From Diplonema japonicum (taxonomy: Eukaryota > Euglenozoa > Diplonemea > Diplonemida > Diplonemidae), in the NCBI GenBank assembly GCA_964019335.1, contig OZ025654.1:434001-498000 (forward strand): a stretch of 64,000 nucleotides of DNA, in the 5' to 3' direction. A model generated the notes under the pieces. That model searched no databases. It was given only the letters and a program-made list of their open reading frames with translations, and was not told the DNA's origin. Positions within the stretch are counted from its first letter, which is position 1. Every line of letters begins with the position of its first letter. The position numbers and the translations under genes were made by a program. Positions 53,110-62,984 of the stretch are shown piece after piece.

Positions 53110-54492
53110 TCACACCACTGGTTTAGGGGAAGCAGGAGGTTCAGTTTTCACATTGGCTTGGATGGACGAAAAGATATCAGAAGCGGAGCTTGGCTGTGAC
53201 GAACAAGGAGCCGCACCAGTGGCGTAGTTGAAGCCGGATACAGGGGACTCCGAAAAGGAGTAAAGGTACGGATCCGTCGTGGTCGGGGTGTGCTGGGGTG
53301 CGGCAGGAGAAGTGGCAGCAACAAGAGGCTTCGAGGTATTTTGCAACGGGTGGATGACAGCATAGCTCGCACCATCCTTCGACAGCGTGTACGAGAGAAA
53401 CGACAGCCCACCTTCATGAGACACAACCGTTCCACCGTCTGCCTTGAAAGCCTCGAACCCTGCCTCAACCTCTTTAAACACATTCATTCTGGCTAGTATC
53501 AACGCAAAGACCGAGTCCAACGGCGTGTTGCACCGCAGAATCCCATGAACCCTGGCAGGAGCTCCAAGCTGCACGGAGTTGCCGGTGAAACGTCGTTGCG
53601 TCCATCTTGGAACCCCAGTAAGAGAGTCGAGCCACAAATACTCAATATACTCACCAGCTGCTCCACATGCATCGCTTTCATCAAGGTTTGCTCCGGGAAG
53701 CAAATGGTGCAAATTCACATACGGTTCTGTCCTTGCTGCCAGCCGCCCTGTCGTTTTGTTCTTTCGAACGCTGAACTTCACCCCTTCCATGTTGAAGCAG
53801 AGCTCGGACGCGCTGTTGACAGTAACACCCGACAGATCGCATCCTTTCGCAGCGTTGGACAGTGCTACCAGGTTTGCACATGCGATGGAGAGCTCAAGTG
53901 GTGTCTCTGTTAAATCAGCAGGTTCAGCTTTGCTTGGTTTTGTCGGTTTGTAACCAAGCTCCGGAAGTGACATGAGGCCAGAAGATGCTGCGTTCATAGC
54001 GCGTACCTTAGAGCGAGCTTCCTGAGAGATGGCTGGTGCGGAGATGACGCGCATCCCGACAAGGGCTTGTAGTTCGCCAGAGAGCTTCGCCTTCTTTGCG
54101 ATGCCTTGTTTCAATTCTGTCAGTATCCGTTTCCTAGGAGGTAGTTTTTGGATTTCTTCCGGAAAGCTGTCGGCAGGCATGCCTGTAATGGCCTCGGGCA
54201 TTCTGAGGCAGCGCTTCAACATGGTTACCTCTGCCTCCAGAGCGGTGACGATGCCGCACCCGGCCTTGCCCTCTTCTTCTGCGATTTTCTTGCCGACTTC
54301 CTCGCATTTTTGTTGCTTCCCGGCGAGCATCGCCTCCATCAGTATTGCCTTCTCGCGTAGGCTGGTGAGCTTTCCGTTGAGGCTCTGCTTCAGCTCCCCC
54401 GTGAGGCCTTTTGAAAGCTGCTCTTGCGAAAGCTTCTTCACGACTTCCTTATAGGCGGACAAGGCTTCCTTTACCTCCGTGATTTCCGTCAT
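53110..54492 (-). CDS. Coiled-coil protein of unknown family
   Basis: 460 residues. About 1-85 is coiled coil (EVKEALSAYKEVVKKLSQEQ; EEVGKKIAEEEGK). A basic helical region follows (RKRILTELKQGIAKKAKL). Residues about 200-380 look like a globular alpha/beta domain (LELSIACANLVALSNAAKGC, ELCFNMEGVKFSVRKN, EYIEYLWLDSLTGVPRW). The C-terminal 80 residues are disordered, rich in Pro, Ser and Thr. No signal peptide or membrane segment. The layout suggests a structural or scaffold protein. The ATG at 54492 is preceded by an A-rich leader. Confidence 0.75.
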   Translation of the reverse strand: MTEITEVKEALSAYKEVVKKLSQEQLSKGLTGELKQSLNGKLTSLREKAILMEAMLAGKQQKCEEVGKKIAEEEGKAGCGIVTALEAEVTMLKRCLRMPEAITGMPADSFPEEIQKLPPRKRILTELKQGIAKKAKLSGELQALVGMRVISAPAISQEARSKVRAMNAASSGLMSLPELGYKPTKPSKAEPADLTETPLELSIACANLVALSNAAKGCDLSGVTVNSASELCFNMEGVKFSVRKNKTTGRLAARTEPYVNLHHLLPGANLDESDACGAAGEYIEYLWLDSLTGVPRWTQRRFTGNSVQLGAPARVHGILRCNTPLDSVFALILARMNVFKEVEAGFEAFKADGGTVVSHEGGLSFLSYTLSKDGASYAVIHPLQNTSKPLVAATSPAAPQHTPTTTDPYLYSFSESPVSGFNYATGAAPCSSQPSSASDIFSSIQANVKTEPPASPKPVV

Positions 54493-55896
54493 ATTTCTTT
54501 TTTTTATTATACTTTTTTTGTTTTGTTTTTCTCCTCGCCCTCCTATAACGTCGGTAAGGGAAGGGGAAAAAAATGGGGGGGGGGGACACGAAGAGAAAGG
54601 AATCTAGAAGAATCTGTCAGTCAAAACGGGAGGGGAGGGGAGAGTAATACCGGCAGGAAAAAACTAGTTTGGCGCTCCATTTGTTTGTGCGCACGAGCGG
54701 AAGAACCACAGTCGTGACCGTGTTTGCTTGAGTACAGGGGGCGCACCTCGAGCTGTAACTTCTTCTACATCCTCGAAATATATCGCTAAAACTAATAAGA
54801 AATATTCCTCGTTTCTCTTTCTTTTTTTTTTTGTTTTAACGCCTAAAATCCCACTTCTCAAATCTCAGAGATTGCATTTTTTTCTTTTGTCAGTGGGATC
54901 AGATGGACTTCAGGTAAAAAATAAGAGGGGCCCAAAAAAAAAATGGTTTATGGGAATGGAGCTAGATATGTCCCCCCTGTGAGTAAAAAGAGTTGTTTGT
55001 GCACAGCCGGGGTTAACCTGTAGAAGGATAAGCCCAACAATGCTACCACTACTCTTTTTAGCAATAACAATTTATTATCAATATATTGTTTTCTTGTTCA
55101 AGCAAAAAAAAAAGGCGGGGAATTCTACGGTTAAATAGTTCGTACTTTGAACGGGAGAGGCTTCAGCTCAAGCGCGATGGTTAGGGTAGCGAGGAAAAGA
55201 AAGAAAAAAGAGATGAGATAAAGGAGGTTCCTGTCTTGGAACGTCCCCCTTGTCTCTACGTATCTACCCCTTTCTCCCTGAACATGAGATAAAGCAGTCC
55301 AGTGTTACAGGGGGCGCACCTCGGCCGAGTTGTAGCTTAAAGAACTAAAAGGTTTGGGTTTCATATCTTCTGGGCATAGTACATAGTACGTCACGCGACT
55401 CACCTGCACCAGTTAAGTCCTGCCCCAAAATTAAACACCCGGACCTGTTGTTTTAAAAAAAAAAGAAAAGAAGAAAATAGCGCGAACTTCAGTGCCCCCG
55501 TTACAAATAAAAGAAAGAAGAACAAGAAATAAGAGTAAAAAAGAAAGAAAGAAATTCACTATGATAGGAACGAAGTTAGCAACGGCTCGCCGCGGTACCT
55601 TATGATGCTCCCCTTTTGGGGTCGTTCCCTGCTACCCACCGTAGTGCCTAGCTGTCGTTTATATCTTCCGGTAATTTTCTCTCAGTCCCTTGGTCGCCGT
55701 CAGCCCCGATGCGAACAGGGCCAAAAAAAATAAAGGTATTTTTTTAAATTAAACTTTCGCGTGTGTTGGAAGAAGAAAAAAGACACGTTTTTTTTTTTTT
55801 TTCTTCTTCTTTTTCTTTTCATTCTTTTCTGCGTGCAATAGATTGAAACGCATAACACTGCTCATAAGAGAATATTAAAAAAAAAAAAGAATTAAA
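54493..55896. other. Spacer with several repeat fragments
   Basis: Holds a 5' fragment of R2 (54665-54704) and a block with ACAGGGGGCGCACCTCG repeated at about 54735 and 55306. A repeat at 54993-55103 is related to 8815-8884; its TTGTTTGTGCACAGC start is also near 5005. An R3-type hairpin lies at 55221-55254 (GTTCC loop GGAAC). No gene recognised. Confidence 0.65.
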
Positions 55897-57381
55897 GGGG
55901 CCCCCCGAATAATCCCTTTATTTGGGCAGTGGAGGGGGGGTGTTTGGGCTCCAAAAAAAAAGAATTATTTGGAATACACTTATTTGGGTTGTACTTATTT
56001 GGGCTGGGGGGCCTGCCACATGGAAAGCAGGGAGCGGGGCTTAGAGCACTTCGGAAATCTTAACATGCCAAATTGTGCCAAGACTTTTTTCATGCCCTTT
56101 TTTTTTCCAAGGGAAATTTTAACAGTTTTTCTCCCAGGCTGTGGAGAACCCACAAACGTTGCAGACAAACCGCCTGGTTTTGGCGTTAGGTGGTTGCTGG
56201 GAGGTTGCTGAAATGATTTTAAGTTAGAATAGAGAAGCGAAAAAATAATTGCAGGGGTCTGAGAGGCTTGAGAAACTGTCGGGGCTTGGGAGGCTGCTGG
56301 AGTCTCGTCAGGTGCAGTGTCCATTGTAACACCCGCAACTACATTCTGTGCTGCACTGTCTAAAGCCCGACCCCTTCAAAGTGCTTACTTCGCTAAGTGC
56401 CCTTAGCTGTATGGTCTCCTCGGAACTACCTGGAAGGTAGCCGCAGGACCGCATACAGCTAAAGGTGCCGAGCAGTTGCATGACCTTTCTCATGTGCCTG
56501 CCCTACCCACAGTGCCACGTTGATTCGGCGCTCTGCTGCAGTCATCAACCAACGTCCCAGCCTCGGCTGCTTGGGGCATGCCGCAGCCCCTCCGAACCCC
56601 TCAAAATGACGTGAGGTCTGAATCGCCGGTGCCACACAGAAGCAGCCTCACAATACGTACTTTTCCTTTTCAATCGATTGTTATATTTGTTCTAATAAAA
56701 TACACTACTCAAGCTACTGGCACCTTCCGAAGAAGGGCCTCCCACGTCGATCGAGGATGCCCTGGGGGGGCCGTTCCAGTCTGATCATGTCGCACATATA
56801 ACATATTTCTCATCTTCTAGAAGAAAATGGGGTTGCCCTCGTAGCTCGCCACGGCCAGCATTCTTACTTGTGTAAGCAGCCTCACAATACCGCCAGTGGG
56901 CTACGGCACAGCTTTGGGATCTTGCTCAGGAATGGAATATTGACATTGCGGGCCATGAAAGAAGCAAATACCGGATAAGCTGTCAACACATGAATCCACG
57001 TGCCCTTCCGGCAACGCAGAAGCACCGGGCCACCCACAAAGCGCCTTCGAACTCAGTAGTTCCGTAAGCCCCGTGGTCCCTGTTCAAAATGCAAAAGAAT
57101 TGCTTGTAAGTGCCCAAAAAGTGCCCAAAACCAGGCGGAAATCGACTTTTTGGTCAAAAAAGGGGTGTATACATGGGTTAGGTCGGCTAGTACCCTGCAC
57201 AGGCGTAACTGAGAAAAGCCCGTTGCACGACTACCATGTGACCCCCCCACCCCGGTCCCCCAAAAAAAAAAGAAAGGGGGTCGGGAATTATTTGGGAAAT
57301 TTGGAGCGGAAAAATCCCCGAAAAAAAAAAGAATTATGGGGAAAAACACATTATTTGGGAGGGAATTATTCGGGCCCCCCC
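55897..57381. mobile_element. DNA-transposon remnant with terminal inverted repeats
   Basis: About 30-bp imperfect inverted repeats: the left end (55897-55927) contains CCCCGAATAATCCCT-like sequence, and the right end (57351-57381) is its approximate inverse with AGGGAATTATTCGGG. Subterminal TTATTTGGG motifs repeat near 55919, 55980 and 55995 on the left and 57288 and 57351 on the right, like transposase-binding sites. Internal minus-strand frames (55995-56324, 56308-56493) are short and broken with no clear transposase. The right end abuts an R2 copy. Confidence 0.72.
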
Positions 57382-57383
57382 TT

Positions 57384-57487
57384 TAGTTTGGCGCTTTATT
57401 TGTTTGTGCGCACAAGCGGGATTACCTAATAAATAGCTCATTACGCTGCCATCAACTAGTTTTTAGTCGACAATAATATTGTTAAAA
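57384..57487 (+). repeat. Dispersed repeat R2, long copy
   Basis: Starts TAGTTTGGCGCTTTATTTG and contains GTGCGCACAAGCGGGATT, AATAGCTCATTACGCTGCC and ATCAACTAGTTTTTAGTC. It ends in ACAATAATATTGTTAAAAC, the intact version of the piggyBac target site at 33783. Confidence 0.85.
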
Positions 57488-57741
57488 CAAAAAAAAGAAG
57501 AAAAACATCTCGAACTGAATCTGTCTAAACTCATGCACAGAAAGAGGTCAGAAAATAAAAGGTCATTATGAAGCAATCTTCCCCCGCACAGGCAGGTTTC
57601 AATTGTTCGTATCAGAGAGAGGCGGAAAAACAGATTTTGAGAAAAACCTGCAGTTAAAGGATCGCCTAAACGACAGTCATCACGAAAAGGAGATTGCTGA
57701 TTTGGGGAGACCCACTTACTTATTTTTCTTAAATAAAACTA

Positions 57742-59225
57742 ACCTTCCATATTCGCTAAGTGACCTGCCCTATGTCCCAAAGGGGTTACAGGGCTATAGG
57801 GGAAAAAATGTCAAAAATGCACAAAGGTTCATTGAATTTTTTTTTCAAAAAAAAAATCCATATGTCGGACATGAAAGAACGGTGAGTTCCAAGGAAGTTC
57901 CAAAAAAGATTTTCCAAAAAAAGTTTTTTGGGGCCAACTAAAATGACCTTGGAAGTCGCCATTTTGAGTTTTGGCCATTTTTGCCAAACTTTTGCACCTG
58001 GGCACTTTTCCCTTTAAAAACCCTTGGAAAACTGGTTCGATCCCAGAAGCCAGCATCTTCCTGACCAGTAGTTCAGCGGAAAATATTTTCGGCCAGGGTG
58101 GTCTAGTTGGGAGGGCTTTTGTTCTACTTCGGGTGGTTCAAGCGTCTGAAGAAACAACAGATTTTTCTGGTGACCCAGAATAGTGAGCCCCCCTACTCTT
58201 CAGTGTACTAGTTTCTTTTCATCATATTTCTGTGTTGGTCACCGATCACCAACACCGGCTGAGGAAGACGCAGTACAACTTGCTGGAAATGGTGGCAAAA
58301 CGTGACCGAGGACGTGAGCGGGAGCCTGATGATGAAACACGGAGAAGACATTATCAAGTAGCTCAGGAAGCTGAAGTAGTACGACGGGCCGAGGAAGACG
58401 ACAGTCACCACAATGGAACTCGTACGAGACTTCGAGAACACGCTGGGCGTCGAGCCGATCACGGGGAAGCAGGGTGATCTGGCCATGGTACAGAAAGAGG
58501 CGCGGAGTTTCCACGGCCTCCTGAAGAGAATCCAAGAAGGGTGGAACAGCATGCGTACAGAATAAGGTCAGAGGCAAGCGAATCTTCCCAGCGGAGAGCC
58601 AGAAGAACCACGCACTCAGAACCATATTTTCAGAGAAAGGCAACAGCCGAAAAAGAAAGAAAGGCGAGGCCCCAGAAGGGAGAAAGGGGTAGATAAGTAG
58701 AGATAAGTAGACAAGGACGTTCCAGAACAGAAACTTCCTTTAGCTCATCTCTTATTCTGTGTTTATTCATCACAGTGTTGATGGGCTGAGGCACGTCGTG
58801 AGTGTGTATCGCGGAGGATATCTGGTGTGGAAAGAAGGGAACCTACTCCACTCACTGTTCCAGATGCGTGAGTAAAGATGGGGGGTCAGAGTTTTGAATT
58901 TTTGTGTGGTAGAGTGGTTACCGTGCTCACCTGTCAGGCCCCCTTGTTCCAGGAGTCGCGGGTTCGAATCCCGACGCAGTGGTTTTTTCATCAGGGTTCG
59001 AACCCCACTTGTGCCGTGTTTTTTCCACCAGAGCTGCTTCATTTTGTATAGTACAAAGTAAGGCAAATCACCAAAAAAAGTTTTATTACAAAAAAAGATT
59101 CCATATGTCGGACATTGGGCCCCGGACGCAAATAAATCCATTCCAGCCCTAGAAAAAGCAATTAGAAATTTTTTTAGCTCTTCAAAATGCGAGTTCTGGT
59201 CGGTCACTTAGCGAATATGGAAGGT
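57742..59225. mobile_element. Non-autonomous inverted-repeat element of 1.48 kb
   Basis: A perfect 24-bp inverted repeat bounds the unit: 57742-57765 (ACCTTCCATATTCGCTAAGT and four more bases) and its complement at 59202-59225. A CCATATGTCGGACAT block recurs near each end (57858, 59102). Internal frames are short and not transposase-like. It encloses a tRNA-like sequence. The target duplication is unclear (TA possible). Confidence 0.8.
58905..59025 (+). ncRNA. tRNA-like / SINE-head-like sequence with pol III box motifs
   Basis: An A-box-like TGGTAGAGTGG (58907-58917) is followed by ACCTGTCAGG, which resembles an Asp-type anticodon region, and a B box GGTTCGAATCC (58961-58971) in a TCGCGGG...CCCGACG arm. 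T runs follow at 58983-58988. A second B-box-like GGTTCGAACCC is at 58995-59005. The acceptor ends do not pair, so it is not a plausible tRNA gene. A tRNA-derived repeat or relic is more likely. Confidence 0.45.
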
Positions 59226-59356
59226 AAAAGAAAAAGGAAAAATGTTATGAAGTTAGAAGTTAGTGGCGAAACCAAACGCGGTACGTATTAAACTAAAAAC
59301 TAGTCGAAACCAAGAAACTAGGGGAGGAAGGAGGAGGAGGAGGACGGGGGTGAGCA

Positions 59357-61528
59357 TCAAGAGCACAACTGAGGATCCTCCTCATAAGGCGAGAATGTAG
59401 CCTGTTCAGTGTGCACAACATAATCGTAAGTGCAAGCCGTAAGCGTAGAGTACCCGGGTTCTTCTTCTTTGTAGCAAACAGAATAACAACACTCTGCTGT
59501 GAAAAGCTCATCCTCTTCTTCTTGAGTGGTCTCTTCTACTTCTCGAGTGGCTATGTGTTCGAGATCATCTGCCTTTTGAGTCGCTTCCACATGTTCGGTC
59601 TCTTCTTCCCCTGGAGTGGTCTCTTCTTCCTCTTCTTCATCCTCTGCAAATATAATGCTCTGTTCCTCCCATTGCTCCCCTGAGAAGGAGATCTGTGACC
59701 AAGTGTCGGTTGGGGTTTCGAGCTTCATCGATTCAGTCGTCGCAGCTTCATCAACAGTACAACATATCTCAAGAGTGTCATCCATAACCTCAAGAGTGTT
59801 ATCTATAACCTCAAGAGTGTCATCCATAACCACCTCAATGTTGCGGAACTCTGGGGCACTGCTATCAGCATCATCCGTGCATGCCTCAGAAGACGCCTTG
59901 GGTTCGGCCCCCCCTCCCATGGGCAGGGGGGTCTCTTCCTGTACGTAGAACCTTTCCTCCTCTGCGTCAATCTTGATGTTGTCGGTTACCCTGCTGCGCT
60001 GCTTGTTCGCCCCCTTCACCCTTTGCTTCCTTGTCAAGCGTTGCTCGTACTTTGTGGTGCGGTCGGGTTCTTTGCGTCCGTCCAGCACCTTGCTGAGGTT
60101 GTGCAGGGACCTACGGTGGACCTTTGATGAAGTAGCCCCTGCAGGCCTGTAGAAGACGCGATGATACCGGAAGTAAGGTGTGTTGTGCCGCTTGCGCTGT
60201 TCGCGGAGGTGCTCTTTGAAGCTGACCCTGAGGGAGCTCATCCATTCCACGTAGCCTGCGGCAGGTCCGTACAACTCGGAGAACTCCTGTCGGGAGTACA
60301 GCTTCTCAAGGTCGCCAGTACTCCGTGCAGGATGGAACCTCACACCCCCTGCACGCCACGTGGCGTTGCCAACGATGAAGCCATGCGACACAAGGTGCTC
60401 ACGTTCTGTACCAAAGTTCCCCGAGAGGATGTCGTACCTCCTCTCTTGCATGGGTAACGAGTGGCACGTCGTGTGGAGCAGCGCCCCTGTATCGGCGATG
60501 AGTCTCTCGGTGACCGCGGGTAGCCCCGTTACACCGACAGCCTCCTCCACCTCGTCAAAACTACTACAAAGAACCTTGAAATGAACCATAACCATGTCGC
60601 TGATGTCGCACCACCTCGAGAACGCTTCGGGGATGGTGGGCAACACCTCACGCATGGTCTTGAATGCCCTCACAAGAGGCCTCCTGAAGGTAACAGGGAG
60701 GAATGTTTTGTTAACAGGCGTCATGGTGTGAAGGTCTCGGGAAGCACAACACCATTCAGACACAACGCGGCCGGTGGTGGGGCAAGCAAGGTGGCAGTTC
60801 AGGAAGTTGATGTCGTCATCGTGGAAGCTGAGCAGCAACAAGTAGTCATAGCCACCACACGGCACAGTGGACAGTTCAGCGCAGTGATCTTTGCGGTAAG
60901 CAAACGCATCACAGTCTGAGTCTTGCGGCAACGACTCATCAACGAAGTCAGGGAAGGTTGCCACCCAAGGGACGACAACGAGGAGCTTCGACAATGAAGG
61001 GCCATGATACACTTCGCCCTTTGAGGAACAGTGGGAAGGAAGCGGGTCGTCTTCTGAGTAACGGAACCCATAAAAGGCCGTGAATATAAACCTACAAATG
61101 GAACGCGCAGCAGCCTTCAATTCGTTCTCCTGGTAGGTAGGAAAGACTGGATCGTAGTGGCCTGTTCCCCACTCTGCAATACACCGGCTGCAATGAGATG
61201 CGTTTAAAGACTTCACCTCTACTCTTCCCATGCTGCTTTTGGCGAAGTACAGCTCTGTGTAAAGCTGGAGCCTTGAATGCCATTTCTGCTTACAATATCC
61301 GCACACGTAATCCGCATTGATCACGGGCATCACGGTGGCCTTGTACCACCTGCTGCATGAGGGTATCGCCGTGGCTACCCCGCCCTTGCTGAACAGGTCC
61401 CTCATCTCTTCCCACATAACGGTGAAGTTGTCATTCACACCTTGTGGTATGCTGCTGTCCTGCAGCAGCACCATGCCATAGGCCATGTTTGTGTGAAGTG
61501 AAGCGGGGGGTCCCCCAAAACCCACCAC
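59357..61528 (-). CDS. 3CxxC-type zinc-binding domain protein with acidic C-terminal tail
   Basis: 723 residues from the first ATG; an ATG 14 codons later (MAYGMVLLQ) could be the real start. Residues about 70-130 resemble the 3CxxC zinc-binding domain of receptor-transporting proteins: C76GYC79-x-x-x-WH, a hydrophobic strand, GRVEVKSLNASHC113SRC116. A long middle region (about 130-500) has no recognised family. It contains several Cys/His pairs and a basic stretch (RLTRKQRVKGANKQRSR). The last 170 residues are strongly acidic, with the repeat DDTLEV occurring three times. No membrane segment. The function is unknown. Confidence 0.72.
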   Translation of the reverse strand: MVGFGGPPASLHTNMAYGMVLLQDSSIPQGVNDNFTVMWEEMRDLFSKGGVATAIPSCSRWYKATVMPVINADYVCGYCKQKWHSRLQLYTELYFAKSSMGRVEVKSLNASHCSRCIAEWGTGHYDPVFPTYQENELKAAARSICRFIFTAFYGFRYSEDDPLPSHCSSKGEVYHGPSLSKLLVVVPWVATFPDFVDESLPQDSDCDAFAYRKDHCAELSTVPCGGYDYLLLLSFHDDDINFLNCHLACPTTGRVVSEWCCASRDLHTMTPVNKTFLPVTFRRPLVRAFKTMREVLPTIPEAFSRWCDISDMVMVHFKVLCSSFDEVEEAVGVTGLPAVTERLIADTGALLHTTCHSLPMQERRYDILSGNFGTEREHLVSHGFIVGNATWRAGGVRFHPARSTGDLEKLYSRQEFSELYGPAAGYVEWMSSLRVSFKEHLREQRKRHNTPYFRYHRVFYRPAGATSSKVHRRSLHNLSKVLDGRKEPDRTTKYEQRLTRKQRVKGANKQRSRVTDNIKIDAEEERFYVQEETPLPMGGGAEPKASSEACTDDADSSAPEFRNIEVVMDDTLEVIDNTLEVMDDTLEICCTVDEAATTESMKLETPTDTWSQISFSGEQWEEQSIIFAEDEEEEEETTPGEEETEHVEATQKADDLEHIATREVEETTQEEEDELFTAECCYSVCYKEEEPGYSTLTACTYDYVVHTEQATFSPYEEDPQLCS

Positions 61529-62375
61529 CTTGTTTTAAGTGATACTAACTGGTTGAAAAGAATAAAGAGGATAAGAGAAACAAAATTCGATAAAGTTTCA
61601 GATGTGCACAGGGGTGCTCACTGTTCAAAGAAGAAATTCACACTATTCACCGTTCTGCGGTTGCAGTCTGGCGCCTGCGGTGGCTGTTCGTCGCGAGATG
61701 GACGGCATCTGAGCGAGAAACATTACATGGAGTCATGCTAGGTAAACAAAAAAGAAATTCGATAAAACTTCAAGACCCAGGGGTGCTCACTGTTCGTAAA
61801 GAAATCCACATTAATTCACCGTTCTGCGGTTGCAGTCTGGGGCATCTGGGGGAGAAACAAGGCAGATTAGCTCGGTCCCGTGTCGTAGCAGTGTGCCGTC
61901 GAACGCCTGAGGATGTGCACATTCAGTTTAGAAAAAGTTATCCTTCCATTTTTTGCTGTGCTCTTATGGATGTGACCCAATACCTAGTCCTAGTGGCCCA
62001 TGCGACCGGCTATAATATAGTATCTTCCTACCACGGCCTTCGACAAGAGTACTTCTGTCCATGCAGCACCTGTCGTGCATGATCTCATCAAAGGGCTGGT
62101 GAATTGTCAATTTCTTTTCTGCCGCCTAGCGTCACGGGTTGGTACCTGTGCGAGATCTATCTGCTTCGTAAGCTCCTGATAAATCCATGGGAGCTCCGTA
62201 TTGTTCGTCGCTTCCTCCCTAGACCACCTTCGTGCGTTTTGAAGAACAAAAAAAAAGAAAAAGGCACACTCAAATCTACATAAATAACTGGCACACGTAT
62301 GCCTCAGGAAGAACCTGGCAACGAAAAAAGAAGAAGGGTGCCGACGTTTTAAAGCAGGGAATACAAGTCTCCTTG
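61529..62375. other. Spacer with tandem ~170-bp repeat
   Basis: Two related units (about 61583-61710 and 61750-61850) share AATTCGATAAA, GGGGTGCTCACTGTTC and CACCGTTCTGCGGTTGCAG. Parts of the same motif occur near 63490-63525 and 19785-19810. No gene recognised; a short plus-strand frame (61735-62082) is probably chance. Confidence 0.65.
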
Positions 62376-62984
62376 TTAATCCTGTTCAGACTCGAATCGC
62401 AACCCTATGCCAGATCCTGAATTCACACAGACCACGGTTTCGTGCTCTTCATGATGGAGATGGATCAATGTGTGTTTCTCGAGATCGATTGCCTCCTGCG
62501 CGGCTTCCCTTTTGAATAGCGCAAGCTTGGTAGGGGAGGTAGAGAAGAAGAAGGAATGGGTGGTTTTGTCAGTGGGGCAGTAGAAGAATTCCTCAGGGCC
62601 AAGGTGTTTCCTGTAGGTTACTGCAGTAGTTTCTTCCTTGGTGATGAAGTTGAGATCGAGGATGGGTCCGTCAAGTAGCTTGGAAGTTGTCACCTCGCCA
62701 CCGTTAAACGATGCATAGCTTCCCATTTCCGTAAGCGTGTTAACCCCACTCTCTGCATGGACAAGTTCTACCCCTTTCCCTTCCAGCAAAAACAAATTTC
62801 TCTTGTATCCCACGAACTTTGAAAACGGCTCATTCGTCGAAACCTCAGCAGCGCTAACCCTCCAGTTGTACTCTTCCTTGTCCTTCAACAGCTCATATGT
62901 AACGCCCTTTCCATTCTTCCATACACTCGGTTTAACCTTTGACTTTGGGTAGACATTGTACAGGCTGGCAATGGTACGATTCAT
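62376..62984 (-). CDS. HutD/Ves-family cupin protein
   Basis: 202 residues with the HutD pattern in order: SVWKNGKGVTYELL (the W-x-NGxGxTxE motif), YNWRVSAAEVSTNEPFSKF (the DWRLS-A-V-x-GPFS block), GYKRNLFLLEGKGVEL, then a beta-rich second half (LLDGPILDLNFI). HutD proteins are bicupins, encoded beside histidine-utilisation genes in bacteria and implicated in regulating that pathway. No histidine-degradation gene is nearby here. Bacterial origin by transfer is possible but cannot be judged without a tree. Confidence 0.88.
   Translation of the reverse strand: MNRTIASLYNVYPKSKVKPSVWKNGKGVTYELLKDKEEYNWRVSAAEVSTNEPFSKFVGYKRNLFLLEGKGVELVHAESGVNTLTEMGSYASFNGGEVTTSKLLDGPILDLNFITKEETTAVTYRKHLGPEEFFYCPTDKTTHSFFFSTSPTKLALFKREAAQEAIDLEKHTLIHLHHEEHETVVCVNSGSGIGLRFESEQD

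Noticed and set aside
55550-55740. GC-balanced block suspected to be a structural RNA
   Set aside because: No rRNA, snRNA or tRNA motif could be recognised, and no repeated copy is present in the window.
58905-58982. Functional tRNA-Asp gene
   Set aside because: A and B boxes are present, but the acceptor ends do not pair and the anticodon arm is poor.
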